The notes below the pieces were generated by a model. That model saw only the letters and a list, made by a program, of their open reading frames with translations, was not told where the DNA came from and did no database searches. From Bacillus tuaregi (lineage in GTDB: Bacteria > Bacillota > Bacilli > Bacillales > Cytobacillaceae): a stretch of 64,000 bases of DNA. Positions 35,765 to 44,382 of the stretch are shown here, piece by piece (positions within the stretch are counted from its first letter, which is position 1; every line of letters begins with the position of its first letter). The stretch covers positions 3,273,102 to 3,337,101 of the forward strand of contig NZ_LT629731.1 of NCBI RefSeq assembly GCF_900104575.1, written 5' to 3'. The position numbers were made by a program, and so were the translations under genes.

Positions 35765-37066
35765 CTACTTCCCTTTTTTAAACTGTTCCAGTCGCTCATA
35801 GATTGCGGCAAGCCGTTTTTCTTCACCTGCTTCAACGGGCTGATAATATTTCGTTCCTTTTAAATTAACCGGCAAATATTCCTGATTCACCCAGCCACCA
35901 AAAGAGCCGATTGGATAATCATGTGGATATTGATAGCCAACATGTCCTAATGCCTTTGCACCGGAATAATGGGCATCCCGTAAATGCTTAGGGATATCGC
36001 CTACTTTTCCTGATCGAATACCATCTATCGCTGCATCTAGTGCCTTATAGGCCGAATTCGACTTCGAGGATAAACACATTTCAACAACAGCAGCTGCAAG
36101 TGGAATTCTTGCCTCCGGTAGTCCTAGACGTTCTGCCGATGTCACAGCAGCTAATACACGCGCGCCAACATCAGGGTTCGCAAGTCCAATATCCTCATAG
36201 GCAATGACAAGCAATCTTCTATTGACGGATACTAGGTCGCCACTTTCCAATAAATGTGCCAAGTAATAAAGCGCTGCATTCACATCACTGCCACGAATGC
36301 TCTTTTGTAGGCTGGACAGTAAATTATAATAGTGGGAGCCCTTTTTATCGCCATAAACCCCAGCCTTTTTAATCATTCTTTCGATGGTTTCATCTTCAAT
36401 TTTATAGGTTTGATCGACAAGATCTGAGGAATAGACAATGGATTCAAGCATCGTAAGTGACTTTCTGGCATCACCTGCAGCACCCTCAGCGATTTTGTCC
36501 ATTTGCTCCTGGGATATCTCAATCGAAAGACTGCCAAGGCCCCTTTTCTCATCCTTTAATGCTCTATTAATCAGCTCTGTAATATCTACCTTTGCTAGTC
36601 TGGTCAATTGTAGAATTTGACCGCAGCGACTGCGAATCGCTGGATTGACATCATGAAAGGGATTTTCTGTTGTTGCCCCAATTAAAACGATTGTCCCATT
36701 TTCCACATGCGGGAGAAGGTAATCCTGCTGCGCTTTATTAAATCGATGAATTTCATCTAAAAATAAGATTAATTTCCCTGTTAAACGCGCTTCCTGAACA
36801 ACCTCCTCCACATCCTTTTTACCTGAAGTGGTCGCATTTAAGGCGATAAATGGAAGTTTGGTTGTACCAGCGATGGCAAAGGCAAGCGAGGTTTTTCCAA
36901 TACCAGGTTCCCCGTACAGCAGCATGGATGGTACATAGCCGTTTTGTACCATTTTATATAAACTTGTATTCTTACCAATGATCTCTTTTTGTCCGATCAC
37001 TTCATCGATGTTTGTCGGACGCATTCGAAAGGCAAGCGGTTCTCCATTCAATCCCAAAACCCCCAT
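35765..37066 (-). CDS. rarA: RarA (MgsA), replication-associated recombination ATPase
   Basis: A 433-residue AAA+ ATPase related to clamp loaders and RuvB that acts at stalled replication forks. Walker A is GEPGIGKTSL near residues 49-58, Walker B LFLDEIHRFN near 97-106, sensor GATTENPFHD near 127-136. The C-terminal MgsA domain includes HYYNLLSSLQKSIRGSD. The start is uncertain: ATG 37066 gives MGVLGLNGEPLAFRMRP; a TTG five codons later has a better-placed G-rich site. Confidence 0.93.
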   Translation of the reverse strand: MGVLGLNGEPLAFRMRPTNIDEVIGQKEIIGKNTSLYKMVQNGYVPSMLLYGEPGIGKTSLAFAIAGTTKLPFIALNATTSGKKDVEEVVQEARLTGKLILFLDEIHRFNKAQQDYLLPHVENGTIVLIGATTENPFHDVNPAIRSRCGQILQLTRLAKVDITELINRALKDEKRGLGSLSIEISQEQMDKIAEGAAGDARKSLTMLESIVYSSDLVDQTYKIEDETIERMIKKAGVYGDKKGSHYYNLLSSLQKSIRGSDVNAALYYLAHLLESGDLVSVNRRLLVIAYEDIGLANPDVGARVLAAVTSAERLGLPEARIPLAAAVVEMCLSSKSNSAYKALDAAIDGIRSGKVGDIPKHLRDAHYSGAKALGHVGYQYPHDYPIGSFGGWVNQEYLPVNLKGTKYYQPVEAGEEKRLAAIYERLEQFKKGK

Positions 37067-37164
37067 TATATATCTGCCTTCATTATAGCTCAAAGTATGG
37101 TTTGAGGCATTTACAATCCTTCTTTTAGTCTAGTATGTACGTTTCAGAAGGGCATTTCTAATCA

Positions 37165-38124
37165 TTACGAAGCTACATCCCGTTTTTTGAATACAATATA
37201 AGCCAAATAAAGAAAGAGAATAAAGTAAATGAGTAACATGAATACTGAAAAAGGAAGAGTCATCCCCTCTACCATTGGTACTCCTGTGAAATATTGCATC
37301 AAATCCGTATTGGCGAATAGTACATATTTTGCCCATGAAAATTTCATGGCAATCAATTCTGTAGCTTGTCTGCCTGTAAACATGAGAAATAACGATAGCC
37401 CGATCGCAAGTGAATTATTACGGAAGACAGCTGATATCATAAAGGCCATCGCAGCCAGCATATACATGCTAATCGACTCGAAGCAATAAAAACTAAATAA
37501 ATGCAATGGCATGCTTTGTTCAGTAATCGAGCCTTGATAATAGCTCAAATAGGGTGCCGGGTTTTCTGGAAAACCAAACAGAACAGCACCTAATAGTGTA
37601 GAATAGGCGAATAAAAGAAACAGCATCAGGAAGCCAAATAATAGAACCATCATAAATTTAGCTCCCAGTATTCTTGCTCGATTAATAGGTCTTATCAATA
37701 GAAGCTTGATGGTTCCCCAGTTAAATTCGCTCGCAACAATGCCAGCCGCTATAATAATCGTGAATAAGCCGGCAAAATCTATCATAAGTGAAGTATCCTT
37801 GACAAAGCTCCAAACTGAATATTCCTCATTTGGTGAAATGTGATGCTCCATCCTATATTCATTTAGAGCGATTTGTCTTTCATAATATAAAAGAGTGTTC
37901 TCTGGTATTCTATCGCCCAGTTCTTCCATTTGCTTCTTAAGACTTTCATTTTCCAATAAGAGACCTTGTTCCCAGTTTTGATTATCCGGTACAGATCCAC
38001 CTTGCTCCTGATATTTGATAAAGGCTCCTGTTATGGTAACCATGAAGAGCAGAAGTCCTATCATGACATATGTACCAGGTCGTCTAAAGATTTTCATCCA
38101 CTCATTTTTGATTAAATTAAGCAT
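37165..38124 (-). CDS. ABC transporter permease (ABC-2 type)
   Basis: A 319-residue membrane protein with an N-terminal helix after MLNLIKNEWMKIFRRPGTY, a soluble loop of about 80 residues outside, then five more helices (about 110-310). This is the layout of ABC-2 permeases used for lantibiotic immunity or drug export. Its start overlaps the end of the ATPase gene by eight bases, so the two are coupled. Substrate unknown. The pair is not at this place in B. subtilis. Confidence 0.85.
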   Translation of the reverse strand: MLNLIKNEWMKIFRRPGTYVMIGLLLFMVTITGAFIKYQEQGGSVPDNQNWEQGLLLENESLKKQMEELGDRIPENTLLYYERQIALNEYRMEHHISPNEEYSVWSFVKDTSLMIDFAGLFTIIIAAGIVASEFNWGTIKLLLIRPINRARILGAKFMMVLLFGFLMLFLLFAYSTLLGAVLFGFPENPAPYLSYYQGSITEQSMPLHLFSFYCFESISMYMLAAMAFMISAVFRNNSLAIGLSLFLMFTGRQATELIAMKFSWAKYVLFANTDLMQYFTGVPMVEGMTLPFSVFMLLIYFILFLYLAYIVFKKRDVAS

Positions 38125-39043
38125 GAATGGAGCCCTCCTTTCCTCCGGTTAACTCTAAGAAGCGATCCTCTAATGTTTTCGTTACTTCCTGAACACTATA
38201 AATATCAACTTGGTTTCCCACTAGCATGGAAACCATTTCAGGTACCTTCTTTTTAGGAATCATGATCAGAATTCTATCATCTATCTGCTTGATATTCATA
38301 TCTGGATGCTGAGCCTTCATTATTTGTATAGCTTTTACAGCATCACCTACTTCAAAAGCAACGGCATTCTCCGAGCCTTCGGTAAAATTCTGAACCGGCT
38401 GGACATCGATGAGCTTTCCAGCTTGAATGATGGCAATGCGGTCGCACATCATCTCCATTTCTGCTAATAAATGACTGGAGACGATAACGGCCATGTTTTT
38501 TTCTCGAGCAAGAAAACGAAGATGATCACGAATCTCTCTAATTCCCGCAGGGTCCAAGCCATTTGTCGGTTCATCAAGAATTAATACATCGGGTTCATGG
38601 AGAAGACACTGAGCTAAGCCAAGACGCTGTCTCATCCCTAATGAGTATGTTTTGACTTTTTCATGAATCCGCTCAGTTAAACCAACTAATTCAACAATCT
38701 CCTTTATTTTCTCCTTTGAGACACCGTTTGACATGCGGGCATAATGAACTAAATTCTGATATCCAGTCAGAAATTTATACATTTCTGGATTTTCAACAAT
38801 CGCCCCAATATGATGGACAGCCCGTTCAAATTCACTTTTGATGCTTTTACCCGCTATTTCGATATCGCCTTCGGTTATTCCTATCAATCCGACCATCATA
38901 CGAATCGTCGTTGTTTTCCCTGCTCCATTTGGACCTAAGAACCCAAATACTTCTCCTTTATGGACCTCAAAGCTGATTGAATCAATAATAGTCCTGCCTT
39001 TTATGACCTTTGTTACCTCTTTTAGTTTTACGATGCCAGTCAT
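38117..39043 (-). CDS. ABC transporter ATP-binding protein
   Basis: A 308-residue ATPase: Walker A GPNGAGKTTT (about 38-47), signature YSLGMRQRLG (about 134-143), Walker B VLILDEPTNGLDP (about 155-167), H-loop SSHLL near 190. The C-terminal region of about 80 residues after the nucleotide-binding domain is typical of exporters of the BcrA/Nod type. It pairs with the overlapping permease. No histidine kinase or regulator is next to it, unlike most bacitracin-type modules. Confidence 0.92.
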   Translation of the reverse strand: MTGIVKLKEVTKVIKGRTIIDSISFEVHKGEVFGFLGPNGAGKTTTIRMMVGLIGITEGDIEIAGKSIKSEFERAVHHIGAIVENPEMYKFLTGYQNLVHYARMSNGVSKEKIKEIVELVGLTERIHEKVKTYSLGMRQRLGLAQCLLHEPDVLILDEPTNGLDPAGIREIRDHLRFLAREKNMAVIVSSHLLAEMEMMCDRIAIIQAGKLIDVQPVQNFTEGSENAVAFEVGDAVKAIQIMKAQHPDMNIKQIDDRILIMIPKKKVPEMVSMLVGNQVDIYSVQEVTKTLEDRFLELTGGKEGSIHA

Positions 39044-39090
39044 TATAAAACTCCTTTCACTGCTTAAGGATATCGCTTTCTTTCATAGAA

Positions 39091-39117
39091 AAAGACGCTA
39101 AAATCTTAAGCGTCTTT
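39091..39117 (-). terminator. tcdA terminator overlapping its stop codon
   Basis: AAAGACGCT and AGCGTCTTT form a nine-bp stem around TAAGATTTT (minus strand), followed by TTC. The stop TAA (39108-39106) is in the loop and the last codons are in the stem. Confidence 0.72.
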
Positions 39118-39870
39118 CACCGTACTGATTTTAATATCACTGAGCAGCTGTCTAACCGTATAGCTTGCCATAATAAGACCTGCAACAGACGGAACGAACG
39201 CATTGGAGGACGGAGGCATTTTAGCCTTACGAATTTCCGCATCGTTTTTTCCAACTACCTTTCGTACATCTTCTCGAATGACAATCGGACTTTCATCTGA
39301 GAATACCACCGGGATTCCTTTTCTAATTCCTTCTTTTCTTAATCTTGTACGAATAACCTTTGCAATTGGATCTGTATGTGTTTTTGAGATATCAGCAATT
39401 TGAAAACGAGTTGGATCCATCTTATTCGCTGCACCCATACTAGAAATAATGGGGATTTTTCGATTAAGGCATTCCTTCATTAAATGAATTTTATAAGAGA
39501 TTGTATCAGAAGCATCGATGACAAAATCAAGGCCATGAGCAAAAATTTCTTCATACGTTTCTTCTGTATAAAACATCTTCAGGTCGATTACTTCACAGTC
39601 AGGATTAATATCTGCAATTCTTTCCTTCATTAACTCCACCTTCGGTCTCCCAACAGTAGAAAGTAAGGCAATGACCTGACGGTTTACATTTGTGATATCA
39701 ACATCATCTTTATCAATAAGAACCAGCTTCCCAACACCTGAGCGGGCAAGCGCTTCGGCCGAAAAGGAGCCGACACCGCCAATACCAAGTACGGCGACAG
39801 TACTGTTCTTTAATATTTCCAAGCCTTCCTTACCAATTGCTAGTTCATTACGAGAAAATTGATGTAGCAT
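39106..39870 (-). CDS. tcdA: TcdA, tRNA threonylcarbamoyladenosine dehydratase
   Basis: A 254-residue E1-like enzyme (YrvM) that cyclizes t6A37 of tRNA to ct6A with ATP. It has the nucleotide motif LGIGGVGSFSAEALARSG near residues 27-44, the DKDDVDITNVNRQ motif near 51-63 and the DASDTISYK metal/substrate region. I start at ATG 39870 (GGAG eight bases upstream), which matches MLHQFSRNELA of B. subtilis, dropping 15 unrelated upstream residues. Confidence 0.94.
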   Translation of the reverse strand: MLHQFSRNELAIGKEGLEILKNSTVAVLGIGGVGSFSAEALARSGVGKLVLIDKDDVDITNVNRQVIALLSTVGRPKVELMKERIADINPDCEVIDLKMFYTEETYEEIFAHGLDFVIDASDTISYKIHLMKECLNRKIPIISSMGAANKMDPTRFQIADISKTHTDPIAKVIRTRLRKEGIRKGIPVVFSDESPIVIREDVRKVVGKNDAEIRKAKMPPSSNAFVPSVAGLIMASYTVRQLLSDIKISTVKDA

Positions 39871-40027
39871 TTTACCAACTCCAATTGTTTCTTTGATTAC
39901 CTTTAGCCCACTCAAAGGGCAGTAAAGCCCCGCTAGTAGTCATCTTTAGATTTCCTGTTTAAGACTATAACATACTATTTTTTTAAAACAAGTATACAGG
40001 TATGAATAATTCAGAATACCAGCAAAA

Positions 40028-40053
40028 AAACCACGTCGTTTGAGACATGGTTT
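40028..40053 (-). terminator. Terminator after 6S RNA
   Basis: On the minus strand AAACCATGTC pairs with GACGTGGTTT (one wobble) around TCAAAC, followed by a seven-T run. Confidence 0.85.
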
Positions 40054-40071
40054 TACATTTCATTTGTATGG

Positions 40072-40287
40072 AAGAGTCCCAATTATGCCGTCGTGGTTTA
40101 GCCTTTGTTTGAACCCGCTCTAAGCAGGTGGGTGCTCTATTCTAACTATTGTAAGTCCCGAGTAAGAACTCTACGAAGGTGAGTTCTTAGGTAAGGCATG
40201 TACGCTAATTAGAAACTCCGAACTCCCAAAGGTAAAATGTTCGGTCAAACGATAGGTTATACTACGGACACATCAGGACCCTTTTCT
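40072..40287 (-). ncRNA. bsrA: 6S RNA (6S-1/BsrA type)
   Basis: 6S RNA binds the housekeeping RNA polymerase holoenzyme and mimics an open promoter. The minus strand has GGGTCCTGATGTGT at the 5' end and a 3' end ...GGGACTCTT that closes the outer stem, and the central stretches TTTGACCGAACA, TACTCGGGACTTACAATAG and GAGCACCCACCTGC agree with B. subtilis 6S-1. It lies between tcdA and aspS exactly as bsrA does. Ends are estimated. No protein-coding frame of interest lies in this 475-base gap. Confidence 0.88.
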
Positions 40288-40294
40288 TACCTTC

Positions 40295-40323
40295 ATGATA
40301 GCATATTGCCGACATGCATTCAA
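40295..40323 (-). promoter_or_regulatory. Promoter of 6S RNA
   Basis: TTGAAT (40323-40318), 17 bases, TATCAT (40300-40295), with the RNA 5' end expected about eight bases further on. Confidence 0.65.
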
Positions 40324-40346
40324 GAAAAGTAAAGTCGTTATTATAG

Positions 40347-42116
40347 TTACTTTATGACAGTTGAAGCAAGCTGTAATTCAAGTAATTGCGCCGGACTTAC
40401 TTCAGAAGGCGCATTGGTCAATAAATCACTTGCACTGGCTGTTTTAGGGAATGCAATGGTATCGCGCAGATTATTTCTGCCTGTTAATAGCATGACAAGA
40501 CGATCGAGACCCAATGCAATTCCGCCATGCGGAGGTGTACCATAATCAAATGCATCAAGTAGAAATCCGAATTGTTCGTTTGCTTCTTCCTCTGTAAATC
40601 CTAAAGCCTTGAACATTTTATTCTGGACATCTCTTTCGAAAATTCGAAGTGATCCACCGCCAAGCTCATAGCCATTTAAGACAATATCATAGGCTTGGGC
40701 ACGTACTTTACTTGGCTCATTTTCAAGCAGCTCAAGATCCTCACGAACAGGCATCGTAAACGGATGGTGTGCTGCAGAAAAACGACCAGTGTCCTCATCA
40801 TACTCAAGTAATGGCCAATCTGTAACCCATAGGAAGTTAAATTTACTTTCGTCTATTAAGTTAAGATCTTTTGCGATTTTTACTCTCAATGCGCCAAGAG
40901 CATCTGCAACAACCTTCTTCTTATCTGCAACAAATAGAATTAAATCATCCTTTTCAACGGCAAGGATTTGATTTACAGCTGCTAATTCCTCTTCACTGAA
41001 GAACTTAACAATCGGTCCCTTTAAGCCGTCTTCTTCGGCTTTGAGCCATGCAAGACCTTTAGCCCCATAGCGCGCCGCAAATTCAGTTAAACCATCTATA
41101 ACTTTTCTTGAATAGTTTGTTGCCCCATTTTTCACATTAATGGCTTTTACCTGTCCGCCAGTCGATACAGCTCCCGCAAACACTTTGAAGCTCGAGCTTT
41201 GGAAAACCTCAGACAGGTCTGTCAGCTTAAGCTCAAATCTAGTGTCCGGCTTATCAGAACCATAGCTTCCCATTGCTTCATCATATGGAATACGCGGGAA
41301 TGGGACTGTAATATCAATGCCTTTTACTTCCTTCATTATGCGTTTCATCATATTTTCAACCATTGTTTGGATATCCTCAGCACTCATAAAGCTAGTCTCA
41401 ACATCCAATTGTGTAAATTCAGGCTGACGGTCTGCACGCAGGTCCTCATCACGGAAACAGCGGGCAATTTGGTAGTAACGCTCCACACCACTAACCATTA
41501 GCATCTGTTTAAATAGCTGCGGTGATTGTGGCAATGCATAGAACTCACCCGGATGTACACGGCTTGGGACAAGATAATCTCTCGCACCCTCCGGTGTGCT
41601 TTTCGTTAAAATCGGTGTCTCAATATCAAGGAAGCCTTCACCGTCTAAGAAATCACGCATGACCTTTGTCACTTGGTGACGCATTTTTAATGTATTAAAC
41701 ATAGCCGGTCTTCTTAAATCAAGATAACGGTATTTCAAGCGGATATCCTCTGAAACCTCTACATCATCTTCAATCATAAACGGTGGTGTTTTTGATTCAT
41801 TGATGATCGTCATTGTTTCCACCTGTACCTCAATTTTACCGGTACTTAAATTTGGATTAATCGTCTCTTCATCCCTTGCAATAACAGTTCCGACGATATC
41901 TACCACATATTCGCTGCGGACCTTTTCTGCTACCTCTAACGCCTGTTGTGAGACCTCAGGGTTAAAAACCACTTGGATGATACCAGTCCGGTCACGTAAG
42001 TGGATAAAAATTAAACCACCTAGGTCACGGCGTCTTTGTACCCAGCCCTTTAAATTTACTTTTTCTCCAATTGCACTTTCCGGCACTTCACCGCAAAAAT
42101 AAGTTCTTCCAAACAT
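40347..42116 (-). CDS. aspS: Aspartyl-tRNA synthetase
   Basis: A 589-residue bacterial-type class II synthetase. It has an N-terminal OB anticodon-binding domain (about 1-105, with [20 protein letters not shown]), class II motif 2 in [19 protein letters not shown] (about 216-234), the bacterial GAD insertion (about 280-420), and motif 3 [13 protein letters not shown] near 530. AGGAGG precedes the ATG. It follows hisS by 14 bases and shares its T-box leader. Confidence 0.96.
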   Translation of the reverse strand: MFGRTYFCGEVPESAIGEKVNLKGWVQRRRDLGGLIFIHLRDRTGIIQVVFNPEVSQQALEVAEKVRSEYVVDIVGTVIARDEETINPNLSTGKIEVQVETMTIINESKTPPFMIEDDVEVSEDIRLKYRYLDLRRPAMFNTLKMRHQVTKVMRDFLDGEGFLDIETPILTKSTPEGARDYLVPSRVHPGEFYALPQSPQLFKQMLMVSGVERYYQIARCFRDEDLRADRQPEFTQLDVETSFMSAEDIQTMVENMMKRIMKEVKGIDITVPFPRIPYDEAMGSYGSDKPDTRFELKLTDLSEVFQSSSFKVFAGAVSTGGQVKAINVKNGATNYSRKVIDGLTEFAARYGAKGLAWLKAEEDGLKGPIVKFFSEEELAAVNQILAVEKDDLILFVADKKKVVADALGALRVKIAKDLNLIDESKFNFLWVTDWPLLEYDEDTGRFSAAHHPFTMPVREDLELLENEPSKVRAQAYDIVLNGYELGGGSLRIFERDVQNKMFKALGFTEEEANEQFGFLLDAFDYGTPPHGGIALGLDRLVMLLTGRNNLRDTIAFPKTASASDLLTNAPSEVSPAQLLELQLASTVIK

Positions 42117-42130
42117 ATTCCCTTTTCCTC

Positions 42131-43402
42131 CTATTGCTGGATTTCTTTAAATTTTTCTACAAAATGACTTAAATCCATTTCCCACTGTTCACCAGTTTCC
42201 ATTCTTTTCACCAGAATACGGTTTTCCTGCAGCTCGTTTTCACCTAATATCGCAACAAATTTCGCATTTAAACGGTCAGCCGCCTTCATTTGTGCTTTTA
42301 TTTTACGGTCTAAATAATCCCGCTCCACTGAGAAGCCCGCTAAGCGAAGCTTTTGCAATAGTCCTACTGTATAATCCTTTGCTTCTTCACCTAAAGACAC
42401 AAGGAAGCAATCAATACCTTTATTAATAGGAAGCTCTACTGCTTCTGCTTTCAAGGCAGCTAGGAAGCGCTCAATACTGAAGGCAAAGCCAATTCCCGGT
42501 GTTTCAGGACCACCGATTTCCTCTGTCAGGCCGTTGTAGCGCCCGCCACCACAAAGAGTGGTAATAGCACCAAAGCCCTCTGCATCACTCATAATTTCAA
42601 ATGCTGTATGATTATAATAATCAAGTCCTCTAACTAAGTTAGGATCCACCGTAAAGGGGATATCCAAAGCAGTCAAATACTGCTGTACCTTCTCAAAATA
42701 CCCCTTTGACTCCTCATTTAAGTAATCAATGATAGAAGGAGCCGATTTCATTAGCTCATGCTCACGGTCTTGTTTACAATCAAGAATCCGCATTGGATTT
42801 TTTTGAAGACGATTTTGACAATCCTGGCAAAACTCTCCGATGCGCGGCTCAAAATGCTGGATAAGGGCCTGGCGGTGTGCAAGACGACTTTCTTTATCGC
42901 CCAGGCTGTTAATAATCAGCTTTAATTTTTTTAGACCGAGACTGTTATAGATAGACATCGCCAGAGCAATGACCTCTGCATCGATGGCTGGATCCTTACT
43001 TCCAAGTGCTTCAACCCCGAACTGGACAAACTGGCGGAAGCGTCCAGCCTGTGGTCTTTCATAACGAAACATAGGTCCCGTGTAATAAAGCTTAATCGGT
43101 TGATTTGGGTCACCATACATTTTATGCTCTACGAAAGAACGGACAGTTGAAGCCGTTCCTTCTGGGCGTAGTGTCAAACTACGACCACCACGATCCTCAA
43201 AAGTATACATTTCCTTCTGAACAACATCTGTCGTTTCTCCGACTCCTCTAGTAAAAAGCTCCGTGTGCTCAAAAATAGGAGTTCGAATTTCTCTATATTG
43301 AAACCTCTCACAAAGCTCACGTGCTTTTTTTTCAATTAGCTGCCATTTTTCTACTTCACCCGGCAGTATATCCTGAGTTCCTCTAGGTATCTGGATGGAC
43401 AT
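42131..43402 (-). CDS. hisS: Histidyl-tRNA synthetase
   Basis: A 423-residue class II synthetase. It has the N-terminal [12 protein letters not shown], motif 2 in [15 protein letters not shown] (about 107-121), the histidine-binding [12 protein letters not shown] (about 257-268) and GGGRYNGL, motif 3 near [10 protein letters not shown], and a C-terminal anticodon-binding domain. ATG 43402 is used; AAGGAGG lies about 12 bases upstream, a longer spacing than usual. It is first in the hisS-aspS operon with a T-box leader. Confidence 0.96.
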   Translation of the reverse strand: MSIQIPRGTQDILPGEVEKWQLIEKKARELCERFQYREIRTPIFEHTELFTRGVGETTDVVQKEMYTFEDRGGRSLTLRPEGTASTVRSFVEHKMYGDPNQPIKLYYTGPMFRYERPQAGRFRQFVQFGVEALGSKDPAIDAEVIALAMSIYNSLGLKKLKLIINSLGDKESRLAHRQALIQHFEPRIGEFCQDCQNRLQKNPMRILDCKQDREHELMKSAPSIIDYLNEESKGYFEKVQQYLTALDIPFTVDPNLVRGLDYYNHTAFEIMSDAEGFGAITTLCGGGRYNGLTEEIGGPETPGIGFAFSIERFLAALKAEAVELPINKGIDCFLVSLGEEAKDYTVGLLQKLRLAGFSVERDYLDRKIKAQMKAADRLNAKFVAILGENELQENRILVKRMETGEQWEMDLSHFVEKFKEIQQ

Positions 43403-43518
43403 ATTTGCTTTAACCCTCCTTAATAGCAAAACAGTAAACCTATCTATATGTAAAAGTTTGAATAGGCCTTTTAGAAAGTATAAGGTGTCTGAAGTTGAAC
43501 TTCCCTATCGCTTATAAT

Positions 43519-43805
43519 AAAAAGCTCCCGTCCCTTGTATGAAATATACAAGGGACGAGAGCTTGAATTCCCGTGGTGCCACCCTAGTTTGAAGCAATAG
43601 TTTTCTATTACTTCCACTTTTTCCGTTAACGCCTGTGTACGTTCATCACCTAATGAAGAAGGATATCCTTCTTGTTCAGCGCGAAGCCTCAGAAGTGTTC
43701 TTCGTTTAGTCATCATGCAGAAACACTTTCAGCCTCTGGTGTTTCCTCTCTATCCATGTGGGTCTAAATTACTTTTCTTCTTCTACGGCAATATTCTCAT
43801 TATCT
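43519..43805 (-). ncRNA. T-box leader of hisS-aspS
   Basis: The T-box motif AGGGTGGCACCACGG is at 43585-43571, with the terminator AAGCTCTCGTCCCTTGTAT/ATACAAGGGACGGGAGCTT plus T-run at about 43563-43519. In stem I, AGTA is followed by TTTAG/CTAAA, and the opposite strand reads GAAGAACACTTCT. Spacing equal to that in the alaS leader picks AAC (Asn) at 43698-43696, followed by A; CAC (His) at 43697-43695 overlaps it. The bulge TGGC complements a G73 discriminator (Asn, Asp), not the C73 of tRNA-His. Confidence 0.9.
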
Positions 43806-43810
43806 ACATA

Positions 43811-43839
43811 ATATTACGAAGCTTCTCGAAAATTGTCAA
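43811..43839 (-). promoter_or_regulatory. Sigma A promoter of hisS-aspS
   Basis: TTGACA (43839-43834), 17 bases, TAATAT (43816-43811): a near-consensus promoter. Repeat copy D starts 12 bases upstream of the -35. Confidence 0.85.
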
Positions 43840-43850
43840 TAGGAATAGAT

Positions 43851-43918
43851 CAAATTTGCCTGTCGAATTTGCGTCCGGGTTTATGTCAAGATTACTCGAT
43901 AAATTACCTTGAAAAATC
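43851..43918 (-). repeat. Dispersed repeat, copy D (truncated)
   Basis: About 68 bases matching the distal half of the family: CAAGGTAATTTATCGAGTAATCT, CCCGGACGC and the hairpin CAAATTCG-ACAGG-CAAATTTG (43872-43851). The terminal long hairpin and the GCCTCCGGCG segment are missing. It begins about five bases after the stop codon of the 79-codon gene upstream and ends next to the hisS promoter. Confidence 0.75.
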
Positions 43919-43922
43919 GCAG

Positions 43923-44162
43923 TCAATTTCTCTCCATTTGCTTTTTCAGCTTTTTGACATCCTGTGGAGATAATCCGAATTCAGAAGCGAATTCGACTGT
44001 TTGACCATTCTGTTCTCTTTGAGTCAAATCATGAAAATCTACACCATTCAATTGATTTTCTCCAGAAAGAGCTGATATTCCCTTTTCTCCGTGCCGCATC
44101 GTCATCCACCTTTTCACAGTCTTTTTTAGTTGATCAATGGTTTTCTTTGTTATCTTTCCCAA
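43923..44162 (-). CDS. Hypothetical 79-residue protein upstream of hisS
   Basis: A charged, soluble, probably helical protein. The C-terminal FASEFGLSPQDVKKLKKQM looks like a short helix-turn-helix or protein-binding unit, and LNGVDFHDLTQREQNGQ precedes it. B. subtilis has a small gene (yrzK) between hisS and the yrvJ amidase, and this may be its counterpart, but I cannot confirm the relation. It is divergent from the amidase. No membrane helix or signal. Confidence 0.6.
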   Translation of the reverse strand: MGKITKKTIDQLKKTVKRWMTMRHGEKGISALSGENQLNGVDFHDLTQREQNGQTVEFASEFGLSPQDVKKLKKQMERN

Positions 44163-44313
44163 TTCATCAAGGATAATTTCATAAAAAAGAAAATTGCAGA
44201 TAAAAAACTAAAAAATCGTAAAAATAATCCGATACAAGAGAAGGGATATTGGATGCTTAAAGAGAAGTAATTTTTCAGACAGGAAAAAGACAAACAAAAA
44301 TGAGGGAGTTAAC

Positions 44314-44382
44314 ATGAGAAATATCCCACAACAAAACAGAATCAAGGGAGGGATCTGTGCATGCAAACAAAAAGGAAATTAA
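44314..44382 (+). CDS. Possible 22-residue leader peptide of the amidase gene
   Basis: ATG 44314 has GGGAG five bases upstream and opens a 22-codon frame, MRNIPQQNRIKGGICACKQKG-N, that overlaps the first 22 bases of the amidase gene in another frame. The amidase ribosome site GGGAGGG lies inside this frame, so its translation could control amidase initiation. Not recognised; could be chance. Confidence 0.35.
   Translation: MRNIPQQNRIKGGICACKQKGN

Noticed and set aside
43471-43716. Minus-strand frame of 81 codons
   Set aside because: Covers the hisS T-box leader, including its terminator; no coding features.
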